The notes under the pieces: model-generated
Database searches by the model: none
What the model was told of the DNA's origin: nothing
The model's input: only the letters and a program-made list of their open reading frames with translations
Shown here: piece by piece, positions 47,150 to 56,168 of the stretch
How the letters are laid out: each line of letters opens with the position of its first letter
Position numbering within the stretch: the stretch's first letter is position 1
Translations under genes and position numbers: made by a program
From: Bacillus sp. BA3
Lineage (GTDB): Bacteria > Bacillota > Bacilli > Bacillales > DSM-1321
DNA: 64,000 nucleotides
Assembly: GCA_002835675.1 (NCBI GenBank)
Contig: PIZR01000001.1
Location: 722,075-786,074, forward strand
Direction of reading: 5' to 3'

Positions 47150-48313
47150 ATGGAAAGCATTAAAAATCGCTATGCCATTGTCGGTGTAGGGGAAAGTGAG
47201 CGTTCTAAGAATTCCGGTACAACCCCGTTACATTTGGCGTTGGACGCTGCTCGAGCTGCATTGAATGATGCTGGGCTTCAAGCGAAAGATATTGATGGGT
47301 TCATGAGCTATTCGGAAAACGATTCTTGTGCATCTCATCAATTAGCAACATATTTAGGGGTCCGTCCCAAATATGTTAAGGATATTTTGGGCGGGGGAAG
47401 CAGTACCGAAATGCTGATAGCTGACGCTGTTGGATTAATCGAATCAGGTCAATTGAATACGGTGTTGATTTATCGTTCCATGAATGGACGCTCAGGCGTG
47501 AGGATGGGCGGAGGCGGATGGGATGTAAATATGCTTCAAACAGCCATAGAAGGCGGAAGCTTCATCATTCCTTACGGTGCTGGCAGTCCGGCTCAGTGGT
47601 TCGGACTTTTTGCGACACGACATATGCATGAAACCGGGCTGACAGAGGAACATCTTGGGCATGTCTGTTTAGCTTTTTACGAACATGCTCAAAGGAATCC
47701 TAAAGCATACTTTTATGGTAAACCATTAACGATGAAGGAATATCTTAAAACGCCCTATTTAAGCTATCCATTTAAAAAACATGATTTCTGCATGGAATCC
47801 GATGAAGCAAATGCAATCATTGTCACTTCAGCAGAACGTGCTGAAGGATGCAAGTCCAGACCGGTATACATCATGGGTTTATCTGCTAGGCAGTGTGTGT
47901 CCCATGCACATTATTGGAATGATTTAACCGAAGTTGCTGCTGACTATGTCGCGCCTGAAGTATATAAAATGGCTGGAGTAAAACCTGAAGATATTGACGT
48001 TGCATCCATATATGACTGTTATAGCTGGGTTGTACTTCGGCAGTTGGAGGCTTATGGATTTGCACCGCGCGGAGAGGTCGGTGACTTTGTAGCCGAAGGA
48101 AACTTGCGGATCGGCGGGAAATTACCTTCGAATACAGCAGGAGGAATGCTATCGGAAGGATATACACATGGAATGAATAACGTATTGGAAATCGTACGTC
48201 AAGTTCGTCACGAATACAAAGGAACCGATCGGCAAGTGGAAAATTGTGAAATCGGAATCTGTACTGGCTGGGCTGGACCGGATATGGCCGGTGCCATGAT
48301 TTTAAGAAATTAG
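47150..48313 (+). CDS. Thiolase-fold lipid-transfer-like protein lacking the thiolase Cys, probable retro-aldolase subunit
   Basis: 387 residues with the thiolase/SCP-x fold: NRYAIVGVGESERSKN, LALDAARAALNDAGLQAKDIDG, and DPAGA-type C-terminal half. At the place of the nucleophilic Cys the sequence is DILGGGSSTEML (81-85), with no Cys. The usual GHPxG near the end is EGYTHGMN, with Tyr338 instead of His. Mycobacterial Ltp2, an aldolase that cleaves steroid 3-hydroxyacyl-CoA, has the same losses and uses a Tyr at about position 344. Partner is the DUF35 protein 12 bases downstream, as in the Ltp2 complex. Cleavage by retro-aldol reaction is inferred. Confidence 0.78.
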   Translation: MESIKNRYAIVGVGESERSKNSGTTPLHLALDAARAALNDAGLQAKDIDGFMSYSENDSCASHQLATYLGVRPKYVKDILGGGSSTEMLIADAVGLIESGQLNTVLIYRSMNGRSGVRMGGGGWDVNMLQTAIEGGSFIIPYGAGSPAQWFGLFATRHMHETGLTEEHLGHVCLAFYEHAQRNPKAYFYGKPLTMKEYLKTPYLSYPFKKHDFCMESDEANAIIVTSAERAEGCKSRPVYIMGLSARQCVSHAHYWNDLTEVAADYVAPEVYKMAGVKPEDIDVASIYDCYSWVVLRQLEAYGFAPRGEVGDFVAEGNLRIGGKLPSNTAGGMLSEGYTHGMNNVLEIVRQVRHEYKGTDRQVENCEIGICTGWAGPDMAGAMILRN

Positions 48314-48324
48314 GAGGGAACAAA

Positions 48325-48741
48325 ATGGAATACCAAAAACCTATTCCGCTAAAAACACAGGATAATAGTCCATATTGGGATGGCGCAGATCGCCATGAAC
48401 TGATTCTTCAAAAATGCAATTGCTGTCATCAATATTCCCATCCTCCCGGTCCGAGCTGTGCAAAATGTGGCAGTTCGGAACTTAGCTGGGAAAGCCAAGG
48501 CAGCGATATTAACGGTAAAGTCTATTCATATATCGTTTCCTATCGGCCCTTCTTACCTGGATTCCAGGATGATTTACCGCTTGTAATTGCCATAGTCGAA
48601 TTAGATACTCTGCCCCAGGTCAAGTTAATCGGAAATATTCTGCATTGTTCACCAGAAGATATTGAAATGGGTATGCCAGTTAAGATGGTTTGGAAGGAAA
48701 TTACGGATGAACGGTCACTGCCGCAATGGATTCAGTCATAG
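48325..48741 (+). CDS. DUF35 zinc-ribbon/OB-fold protein, partner of the thiolase-like protein
   Basis: 138 residues. The zinc ribbon has C31-x2-C34 and C45-x2-C48 (KCNCCHQYSHPPGPSCAKCG). The OB fold follows with GKVYSYIVSYRPFLPGFQDDLPLVIAIVEL. DUF35 proteins bind acyl-CoA and are obligatory partners of thiolase-like or aldolase proteins. Short spacing to 47150 and AGGAGGG before the ATG indicate a stoichiometric complex. In mycobacterial igr the equivalent domain is fused to ChsH2. Confidence 0.9.
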   Translation: MEYQKPIPLKTQDNSPYWDGADRHELILQKCNCCHQYSHPPGPSCAKCGSSELSWESQGSDINGKVYSYIVSYRPFLPGFQDDLPLVIAIVELDTLPQVKLIGNILHCSPEDIEMGMPVKMVWKEITDERSLPQWIQS

Positions 48742-48778
48742 AAGTGTAATTTGCAAGCATTAAAGGAGGAAGATATCT

Positions 48779-49975
48779 ATGGATTTTTCGTTTACAACCA
48801 AGGAAGAAGAATTCCGTCTTGAATTGAGAGCGTGGCTTGAAGGAAATTTACCTGAAGGTTGGCTTGAAGGAACCAGTAATGTTTCAAAAGATGAAAGAGA
48901 GTATGCCGTTTTCCTCAGGAATTGGCAAAGGAAATTATATGAAGGTGGCTGGGCAGCGATTGCCTGGCCAAAAAAATACGGCGGACGAGAAGCGACGTTG
49001 ATGGAGGAATTAGTTTATCAACAGGAAATGGTTAGAGTAAAGGCTCCGGCGCTTGTGAATTATGTAGGCATCCATATGGTGGGACCCACTCTAATGCAGA
49101 TTGGAACGGACGAACAAAAAGCAAAATATATCCAAAAAATTCTCACAGGGGAGGAAGTATGGTGTCAAGGATATTCCGAACCGAATGCTGGATCCGATTT
49201 ATCCGCCATTCAAACAAGCGCCGTAAAGGACGGAGATCGGTGGATCATTAATGGTCAGAAGGTTTGGACAAGCTTTGGCCACTTAGCTGATCGATGCTTT
49301 TTACTGGCTCGGACGAATCGTTTTGATAAAAAGCATAAAGGGATAACGGTTTTCCTATTGGATATGAATCAGCCGGGGGTGGAAACAAGGCCCATCATTC
49401 AAATGGATGGTCAGCATGATTTTAATGAAGTCTATCTGAATGATGCGATTGCATACGATGCTGAAATAGTTGGGGAGGTAGATGAAGGCTGGAAAGTTAC
49501 GATTGCATTGCTTATGCATGAAAGAACGGGAATCGGAGCACAAGTTTTTACATTGGAGCAACAATTTAATGAACTTGTAGGGTTAGCTAAAGAATTGAAG
49601 GAAGATGAAGATCCATTGATGGACAATCCGCTTGTTCGTCATACAATGGTAGATTTATATACTCGCTCACGCGGTTCACTTTTGAACTATTATCGTAATT
49701 TAACTAAGACATTAAAAAATGGTCATCCTGGTGCAGAAGGTTCGATGGATAAATTGATGGTAAGTGAACTTACTAAAGAGCTGTTGTCCCAATCCATTTC
49801 ATTACAAGGACATAAGGGTATTCTGTGGAAAGAAGATGCAATCACCTCCAACTCATATTGGCAGGATAATTATCTTTATTCTTTTGGACAAACAATTGGA
49901 GGTGGAACGAGCGAAATTCAAAAGAACACTATTGGGGAAAGAATTCTAGGTCTACCAAAAGATATGGGACGTTAA
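48779..49975 (+). CDS. Acyl-CoA dehydrogenase, alpha subunit candidate
   Basis: 398 residues, full ACAD fold with FAD site. Motifs: EVWCQGYSEPNAGSDLSAIQTSAV (about 120-143) and the C-terminal FGQTIGGGTSEIQKNTIGERILGLPKD, the FadE signature at which flavin and CoA bind. It introduces the alpha-beta double bond into acyl-CoA. A second, divergent ACAD gene starts 21 bases downstream, which is the pattern of heterotetrameric ACADs (FadE28-FadE29) for bulky substrates. AAGGAGGA precedes the ATG. Cytoplasmic; electrons would go to ETF. Confidence 0.85.
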   Translation: MDFSFTTKEEEFRLELRAWLEGNLPEGWLEGTSNVSKDEREYAVFLRNWQRKLYEGGWAAIAWPKKYGGREATLMEELVYQQEMVRVKAPALVNYVGIHMVGPTLMQIGTDEQKAKYIQKILTGEEVWCQGYSEPNAGSDLSAIQTSAVKDGDRWIINGQKVWTSFGHLADRCFLLARTNRFDKKHKGITVFLLDMNQPGVETRPIIQMDGQHDFNEVYLNDAIAYDAEIVGEVDEGWKVTIALLMHERTGIGAQVFTLEQQFNELVGLAKELKEDEDPLMDNPLVRHTMVDLYTRSRGSLLNYYRNLTKTLKNGHPGAEGSMDKLMVSELTKELLSQSISLQGHKGILWKEDAITSNSYWQDNYLYSFGQTIGGGTSEIQKNTIGERILGLPKDMGR

Positions 49976-49995
49976 GTTGAAAAGGGGGAATGAAG

Positions 49996-51132
49996 GTGGA
50001 TTTTTCTTTAAATCAAGAACAAGAAATGTTCCGCGGATATGTCCGGAAATATTTAGATGGTGCCGGGCAAACAAAAACGGCCCGTGCATACATAGAGGGT
50101 GAAACTGGATCTCTAAGGGCCTTATTTTCGGGGCTTGCCGAATTAGGATGTACAAGCATTAATATATCGGAAGATTACGGGGGAATGGGCTTAGGTCACC
50201 TTGATTTAATACCTGTACTTGAAGAAACCGGCCGTTCTTTATTCCCGGGTTTATACTTAGAAACCAATGCACTAGCTGTGCCATTATTAGAGAAATTCGG
50301 TACTGAAGAACAAAAAGGTAGGTATTTAGCAGAAATTTCGGCTGGTACAAAAACATTCTCGCTAGCTTGGTTAGAACCAGGTGGGAGTTACGGACCTTCT
50401 GGTATCAACCTGGAGGCAAAATCCCTAAACGGTCAGTTGATATTAAGCGGAGTGAAAACAATGGTTCCAGATGCTGAGTTGGCTGATCATTATATAGTGT
50501 TAGTCCGCACAGGCAAAGGTAACCGAAATGAAGGGATTACATTACTTATCGTCGATCGAAATGAAACGAATTTGACGCTTGAAAGCCAGAAAAACATTGA
50601 CGAAACCCGACAATTGGCAGCATTGGCTTTCAATGATGTTGAAATTCCAATGGATCAGGTACTTGGATCGATGCATCAAGGGTGGGATGCCATCCAAGAA
50701 GGATTACTCTCTTTCAATGCGGCTCTCTCGGCAGTAATAGTCGGGTGTATGGAGAAAGTGGTGGAAATGGCAGCAGAGTATGCGAAGATTCGTGAACAGT
50801 TTGGTCAGCCGATAGGGAGATTCCAAGCGATTAAACATAGGATCGTCGATATGAAAATGGATCTCGAAACAGCCAGATCTTTAGCTTATTATGCTAACTG
50901 GGCATTGGAAAGCGGTGCAGAAGATCGAGTTCAAGCCATATCCTGTGCACGAATATTTGCCACGAAAGCATTCATACGTATTTCGTCATACAATATTCAA
51001 ATTCATGGTGGAATCGGGTTTACAGAGGAAATTGATTGTCACCTTTTTGTTAAGCGTGCAAGGTTCTATGAGAATTATTTAGGAAGCACTGAACAATATT
51101 ACAAACAGGCCGCTACGGCATTAGGTTGGTAG
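49996..51132 (+). CDS. Acyl-CoA dehydrogenase, beta subunit candidate
   Basis: 378 residues, shorter and diverged from its neighbour, with the C-terminal IQIHGGIGFTEEIDCHLFVKRA motif of FadE28-like proteins and FGQPIGRFQAIKHRIVDMKMDLE in the helical part. The N-terminal substrate loop is less conserved (SLAWLEPGGSYG instead of the EPxAGSD pattern), which fits a non-catalytic or half-site partner. GTG 49996 is chosen: GGGGG at 49984-49988 is seven bases before it but only one base before ATG 49990. Probably assembles with the 48779 product. Confidence 0.82.
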   Translation: MDFSLNQEQEMFRGYVRKYLDGAGQTKTARAYIEGETGSLRALFSGLAELGCTSINISEDYGGMGLGHLDLIPVLEETGRSLFPGLYLETNALAVPLLEKFGTEEQKGRYLAEISAGTKTFSLAWLEPGGSYGPSGINLEAKSLNGQLILSGVKTMVPDAELADHYIVLVRTGKGNRNEGITLLIVDRNETNLTLESQKNIDETRQLAALAFNDVEIPMDQVLGSMHQGWDAIQEGLLSFNAALSAVIVGCMEKVVEMAAEYAKIREQFGQPIGRFQAIKHRIVDMKMDLETARSLAYYANWALESGAEDRVQAISCARIFATKAFIRISSYNIQIHGGIGFTEEIDCHLFVKRARFYENYLGSTEQYYKQAATALGW

Positions 51133-51187
51133 AAAAGCAGAAGGGGTTACATTCATGTCTTACTAAGCCGAAGGGTGGAGATGAAGG

Positions 51188-52663
51188 TTGGAAATTTCAT
51201 ATAAAGTGAAAGAGTACCAGAATATGATTAATGGCGATCTGGTTCCCGCTTCTTCCGGGAAGCGGATTGAGAGCTACGATCCGTCAACAGGCAGGGTTTG
51301 GGCAACCATTCCTTGCAGTATGGCCCAAGATGCTGAAGCGGCGGTAGAAGCAGCCCGGAGCGCTTTTGCCGATTGGTCTTCGAGACCAGCTATGGACCGG
51401 GGAGCTTACCTGAGGAAAATAGGTGACTTGGTCGTAAAGCATGGTGAAGAGCTAGCTGAGTTGGAATCAAGAGACAATGGTTGGGTGATCAGGGAAACGA
51501 GCCACGGCCTAATTCCTAGTTTAGCAAGCCTTTGGTATGATGCAGCAGGTGCTACAGCTATTGGAAGTAAGGGAGATACCGTCCAATTGGGACCTTCAAG
51601 TGTAGGTTATTCATTGAGGGAACCTCTAGGGGTAGTAGTAGGAATCCTTCCATGGAACTCACCGCTTTTCACTTTTACCATTAAAGCGGCTTATGCGATT
51701 GCGGCAGGAAATGCTGTCATTATCAAACCATCTGAATTGGCTTCTGTCGCTTCATTACGATACGGAGACCTGATTAATGAAATCCTCCCGCCAGGAATCC
51801 TCAATGTCGTATCAGGAACTGGAGCGGAAGTGGGAGATACTCTAGTAAGCCATCCAGATGTGAACAAAATCAGTCTGACAGGTTCTGGAGGAACGGCAAG
51901 GGCGATAGCACAAACGACCGCACGAAATCCTAAGCCCATGATTTTGGAACTTGGCGGAAAATCGCCAAACATAGTCTTTGCGGATGCAAACCTTGAAAAA
52001 GCAGCACAAGGGGTGACAAACTTTGGGATATTTAGCGGCAACGCAGGCCAACTATGTGTAGGAGGATCGAGGATTCTAATTCAAAGGTCCATATTCGATG
52101 AAATGATCATTAGGATGAAAGAAGTGATGGAACAGCAAATTCAACTGGGTGATCCATTGAATCCAGCCATTTCAATGGGACCGATCGCTAACGTTGCTCA
52201 ATATGAAAAAGTCCTCTCATATATAGAATTAGGCCAAAAGGAAGGAGGGGAAATCATCATCGGTGGCCGTCATGGAGGTGTAAGCCTATTACCTGATGAA
52301 CCCAAATTAGCTGACGGCTATTGGGTTGAGCCAACATTGATCAAGGTCAATAGTAATTCTCTCCGTATTTGTCAAGAAGAAATCTTCGGTCCGGTAGCGA
52401 CCGTTATCCCCTTTGATACAGAAGAGGAAGCCATCACCATAGCTAATGACAGTGATTTTGGTTTAGGAGCTGGAGTATGGACCTCGAATTTGGATCGGGC
52501 ACACCGTATGGTCCGCAAACTGGAATCGGGTAATGTGTGGGTGAACTTGTTTCGCAGGGTGGGGCCTGAACTCCCATTTGGAGGCCAAAAAAGCAGTGGA
52601 TTTGGAACGGATACCATTCTTGAATATACCCGTGAAAAGACCGTTTATATGGAAATAGGATGA
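51188..52663 (+). CDS. NAD(P)-dependent aldehyde dehydrogenase
   Basis: 491 residues, ALDH superfamily. LELGGKSPNIVFADANLEKA places the catalytic Glu at 254. GNAGQLCVGGSRI places the nucleophile Cys at 290. FTGSG-type NAD site (ISLTGSGGTARAIAQ) and LPFGGQKSSGFGTD are present. It oxidises an aldehyde to the acid. The start is TTG with GGGTGGAG seven bases upstream. In the operon context the substrate is most simply the aldehyde released by retro-aldol cleavage in the preceding steps. Confidence 0.88.
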   Translation: MEISYKVKEYQNMINGDLVPASSGKRIESYDPSTGRVWATIPCSMAQDAEAAVEAARSAFADWSSRPAMDRGAYLRKIGDLVVKHGEELAELESRDNGWVIRETSHGLIPSLASLWYDAAGATAIGSKGDTVQLGPSSVGYSLREPLGVVVGILPWNSPLFTFTIKAAYAIAAGNAVIIKPSELASVASLRYGDLINEILPPGILNVVSGTGAEVGDTLVSHPDVNKISLTGSGGTARAIAQTTARNPKPMILELGGKSPNIVFADANLEKAAQGVTNFGIFSGNAGQLCVGGSRILIQRSIFDEMIIRMKEVMEQQIQLGDPLNPAISMGPIANVAQYEKVLSYIELGQKEGGEIIIGGRHGGVSLLPDEPKLADGYWVEPTLIKVNSNSLRICQEEIFGPVATVIPFDTEEEAITIANDSDFGLGAGVWTSNLDRAHRMVRKLESGNVWVNLFRRVGPELPFGGQKSSGFGTDTILEYTREKTVYMEIG

Positions 52664-52719
52664 TTTCTTATGAGATTAGCAGGGAATTTGCTGTAAATAG
52701 TGGACTGGGGGTTCTGTAA

Positions 52720-53997
52720 ATGGCACAAGATTCTAAAGGCATTTTTTATGGATGGTATGTAGTGTTGTGTGGCTTTTTCATCATGTTCGCCGGTTTCTCG
52801 ATAATAAATTCCCTGCACAGTTTGTTCATGGTCCCGGTTACAGAGGATTTAGGAATAAGCAGAACCACTTTTTCCATTGCACTTTCCATTGCTGGCCTTG
52901 GAGTGGCCGTTGCTTCTCCGATCATGGGTAAATTACTCACTAAAGGGAATATGAAATTGATCATGTCAATTTGCGTAGTAATGGCCGGAGCAGGATTCAT
53001 GTCATACTCGCTTGCAAACTCAGCTGTATATTTTAGTATCATTGGCTTTGTAATTGGCATCTGTGTTGCAGGCTTTTCCAATATTCCCATATCAATCATG
53101 TTAACCAATTGGTTTTATGAGAAAAAAGGGAAGGCCATGGGTTTGGCATTTGCGGGATCTGGAATTGGGGCAGCGGTACTCAGTCCGATCATTACAAAAT
53201 TAATCTCAAATTATGGTTGGAGAACGGCCTACGTAATAGCAGGGATACTGATAATTGTCTTAACATTACCCTTGGTTCTTCTATTTGCAAAGAAAAGTCC
53301 CGCAGAAAAGGGCCTTGTTCCATTGGGCTCTGACAAAATGGAAATGGCCGAAACTAATGTGGAATCTGAACAGAATGGCTTAACGATGGGGGAAGCAAAG
53401 AAGACAGCAATGTTTTGGATTTTCGTACTTGGAATCGTTTGTTTTGCATTAGTCGCTGGCGGGGTGCAAATGCATATCCCGGCATACTTGATCGATATAG
53501 GGCATCCAGCCATATTTGCTGGCACCATTTTTGGAATACTATCTTTGGCAAATACGGTTGGGAAATTGATTTTAGGAGCTGTTTTGGATAAGTACGGTAC
53601 GGCAGGCGGCGCCATTTATGTAGGCGCCTGCATGACGATTGCTATGGCAGCGCTATTGTTAGCGAAGACACAGGCATTCGCATTCTTATTCGCCATCGCC
53701 TTTGGCTTTAGCATTGTGATATCCACTCTTGGGCCTCCCTTCATGACAAATGATATCTTTGGAAAGAAGGACTTCGGCTCCATCTTTGGCATAGTGCAAG
53801 TTTTTTTTGTGGCGGCAGGCTCATTGGGTGTGATCGTTTCGGGTGTAATCTATGATTTGACAGAAAGTTACCGTGCAGCATGGATCTTCTTTCTTTGTTT
53901 ATTCATCTTCAGTATGGTTTGTGTACTAGCGGCAAATAGCATGAAAAAAAAGACGATCAGAAGAATCAAAAATATTTCCGACCAAAAAATTGGATAA
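52720..53997 (+). CDS. MFS transporter, OFA/monocarboxylate type
   Basis: 425 residues with 12 expected helices. FYGWYVVLCGFFIMFAGFSI at the start, the central EKGLVPLGSD linker and the GWRTAYVIAGILIIVLTLPLVLL stretch match the OFA/MCT branch (monocarboxylate or oxalate-formate carriers) of the MFS. As the last gene of the operon it probably imports the acid that the first enzyme activates. GGGGGT precedes the ATG. A weak hairpin follows at 54055. Confidence 0.82.
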   Translation: MAQDSKGIFYGWYVVLCGFFIMFAGFSIINSLHSLFMVPVTEDLGISRTTFSIALSIAGLGVAVASPIMGKLLTKGNMKLIMSICVVMAGAGFMSYSLANSAVYFSIIGFVIGICVAGFSNIPISIMLTNWFYEKKGKAMGLAFAGSGIGAAVLSPIITKLISNYGWRTAYVIAGILIIVLTLPLVLLFAKKSPAEKGLVPLGSDKMEMAETNVESEQNGLTMGEAKKTAMFWIFVLGIVCFALVAGGVQMHIPAYLIDIGHPAIFAGTIFGILSLANTVGKLILGAVLDKYGTAGGAIYVGACMTIAMAALLLAKTQAFAFLFAIAFGFSIVISTLGPPFMTNDIFGKKDFGSIFGIVQVFFVAAGSLGVIVSGVIYDLTESYRAAWIFFLCLFIFSMVCVLAANSMKKKTIRRIKNISDQKIG

Positions 53998-54054
53998 TTT
54001 GACAGGGCTAAAAGTCATATGGAAGGGTTTGTTTTCCATTAAACAAAACAGGAT

Positions 54055-54084
54055 AAAGAGCGGCAGGCTGGATTGCTGCTCTTT
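54055..54084. terminator. Hairpin after the catabolic operon
   Basis: AAAGAGCGGCAG pairs imperfectly with CTGCTCTTT-type sequence around a short loop. Little T run on the + strand, so termination efficiency is uncertain. Confidence 0.45.
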
Positions 54085-54111
54085 ACCTTACTGTTAAACT
54101 ATATGATTGTT

Positions 54112-54843
54112 TTAAAATTTTTCACTCCATTCCTCATCTTCAAGCGGCACACCATTAGTACTGATATATTCTACAATCATGTTTCCATGTTTAAGGACTC
54201 TATCGTTTTTTAAGGCATTGATGACTGCGGTAAAACGGTCTTCATCTGCGTCCTGTTTCTTACGTGAAAGGGTAATCCGTATGGTTGGGGAAACATCATA
54301 ATCTTTATAGCTGGCCGGTATATTCGGATCAATCTTCAATTCTTTCCCGACACCCTCATCAAACACCAAGAGTAATTGATTATAATCGCCTATTTCTTCT
54401 TGAATCTCCTCCCAATCTTCATTCTCTGTAATATCTCCCAGTTCCTTGGATATCAACACGTCACCTAGTTCTTTTTCAACATAAGGCCGGATTTCTTTTT
54501 CTGCATCATCTTGCCATTTTTCAGATAGGAATGTATCCTCCATTTCCCCTGTTTCATCATTGAAGAAAACTAGAAATTGAGTCCCATATTTTTCATGTTT
54601 CACTTTAGCTGCGTATTCAAAATGGCCCCAGTTTCCCATATTATCGTATAAGACATCATATATTTCGGTTCCTTCATCAAAAGTTTTCTCTAAATATCGT
54701 TCAGCTTGATCCCGGACTTTCTTTTCTTCATCAGGATCTGCTTTCATACTTTGTGTGAATGAAAACATAAGAAGCATCACACCGGACAAGATGATTAAAA
54801 AAACACCTAGTAAAGCCAGTAAAATCTTTTTTGTTTTACTCAA
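54112..54843 (-). CDS. Membrane-anchored protein of unknown function, 243 aa
   Basis: TTG start with AGGAGGGTG upstream. The N-terminal membrane segment (ILLALLGVFLIILSGVMLLMFSF, about 7-29) anchors an acidic extracellular domain rich in Asp/Glu (about 35-243). Patterns such as VFFNDETGEMEDTFLSEKW suggest a PepSY-like alpha/beta element. No catalytic motif. It converges with the catabolic operon. Function unknown. Confidence 0.6.
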   Translation of the reverse strand: MSKTKKILLALLGVFLIILSGVMLLMFSFTQSMKADPDEEKKVRDQAERYLEKTFDEGTEIYDVLYDNMGNWGHFEYAAKVKHEKYGTQFLVFFNDETGEMEDTFLSEKWQDDAEKEIRPYVEKELGDVLISKELGDITENEDWEEIQEEIGDYNQLLLVFDEGVGKELKIDPNIPASYKDYDVSPTIRITLSRKKQDADEDRFTAVINALKNDRVLKHGNMIVEYISTNGVPLEDEEWSEKF

Positions 54844-55007
54844 GGAACACCCTCCTGTTATCTCTGCTATTTCTCAATAATTCCCATATTATTCTAACAT
54901 TTTTACCGCTTATTTTACTATGCGAAATCTAAATTACCTTACCTCCAAAATATCGGGATACTTTGTTACAATATTTAAATGGTTAATACCCAAAGGGGGA
55001 GATCAAC

Positions 55008-55892
55008 TTGGAAACCTATCAAAGAAAAATGAATCATAATCGGGATGAATACAGAAAGTTGCGTTGGAAACAGCATCGTCTACAAGTTACAGGTTTATTC
55101 GATGCCGTATTTTCGAAAAAAGCGTTCGTTGATAAAGTGGCTATCGTTGGTGCAGGCAATTGCGATGATTTGGATTTAGAATATCTGGCAACTAAGTGCA
55201 ACTCCATATATCTATTTGATATTGATATGGAAAGTATGGAAAAGGGTACGGCGAATTTGCCTGAACGTACCCGTGAGAAAATTCAACTTGTTGCAATCGA
55301 TGTAACAGGCCTCGATAAAGTGGATTTTGATCGCCACCTATCTTCCATGCTGAATCGTGGTGAAACGGCAAAGGGAATTATTCAATATTTAAAGGATACC
55401 GAGAATCGGTTAGGTCAGCTTTCTGAAAGGGTTTTTGCTAATTATTATAATGATTTTGATATCGTGGCAACTTCCGCCATTTATACCCAACTATTTTATA
55501 ATTGGGCCAAGGAACTGCTTTCTGATCATGCAAACCACTATCAGAATAAAGACGCAGAAGAGCTGAAAAATGGAATTTTAGATTTAAGGGATGAAATCGT
55601 TCGTACAATGAATCACTCTATATCTAAATGTGCCAAGCAAAAAGGATTCTGTATTACATGGTCTGATATCTTAAAAATCGAACCTGAGTATATGGATACC
55701 ATTAATGAAGGGCTGAATGCCATCTTTGCATTGGCCTCGAACGTGGGATACGGGGCAGCATTGATAGGGGTAAAAACGTTTATTGAAAAAGTGGAAAAAA
55801 GTGAATTAAGCCTTCGATACTGGACATGGGATTTTAATGCTAACAAACAGTATTTGACCATTGGCATTATCGGGAGATTGAATGGGTTGTAA
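55008..55892 (+). CDS. SAM-methyltransferase-like Rossmann protein
   Basis: 294 residues. KVAIVGAGNCDDLDLEYLATKCNSIYLFDID (about residues 44-74) is a Rossmann motif I with a GxGxCxD loop and an acidic residue at the end of strand 2, as in class I methyltransferases. No conserved catalytic NPPY-type motif follows. The rest is mainly helical. TTG start with GGGGGAGATC upstream. It could be a methyltransferase or a nicotianamine-synthase-like protein. The substrate is unknown. Confidence 0.55.
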   Translation: METYQRKMNHNRDEYRKLRWKQHRLQVTGLFDAVFSKKAFVDKVAIVGAGNCDDLDLEYLATKCNSIYLFDIDMESMEKGTANLPERTREKIQLVAIDVTGLDKVDFDRHLSSMLNRGETAKGIIQYLKDTENRLGQLSERVFANYYNDFDIVATSAIYTQLFYNWAKELLSDHANHYQNKDAEELKNGILDLRDEIVRTMNHSISKCAKQKGFCITWSDILKIEPEYMDTINEGLNAIFALASNVGYGAALIGVKTFIEKVEKSELSLRYWTWDFNANKQYLTIGIIGRLNGL

Positions 55893-55906
55893 ATTGAAAA
55901 ATGGAG

Positions 55907-55945
55907 GGATAGATAGGCATATCAGCAGCTATTTATCCTTTTTTT
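55907..55945 (+). terminator. Terminator after the methyltransferase-like gene
   Basis: GGATAGATAG pairs with CTATTTATCC (one mismatch) and is followed by seven T. Confidence 0.75.
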
Positions 55946-56168
55946 GTCCTTTAAGCGACTGGGCCAGCAAACCATTGGAAATAAGACATAATTATATAAA
56001 AGGTATAAAAAAACAATGGAATTTTTGACTATTTGTCTAATGATTTCACTAACTGGTGTGGATATAATGAATCTATTAAAAACAGAATATTCCGATATGT
56101 GAAAGTGGAAGGCAGTAAATGATGATGAAGTGGTAATGAGTATGACCAATAAGGAAGGGGTGTGTTGT

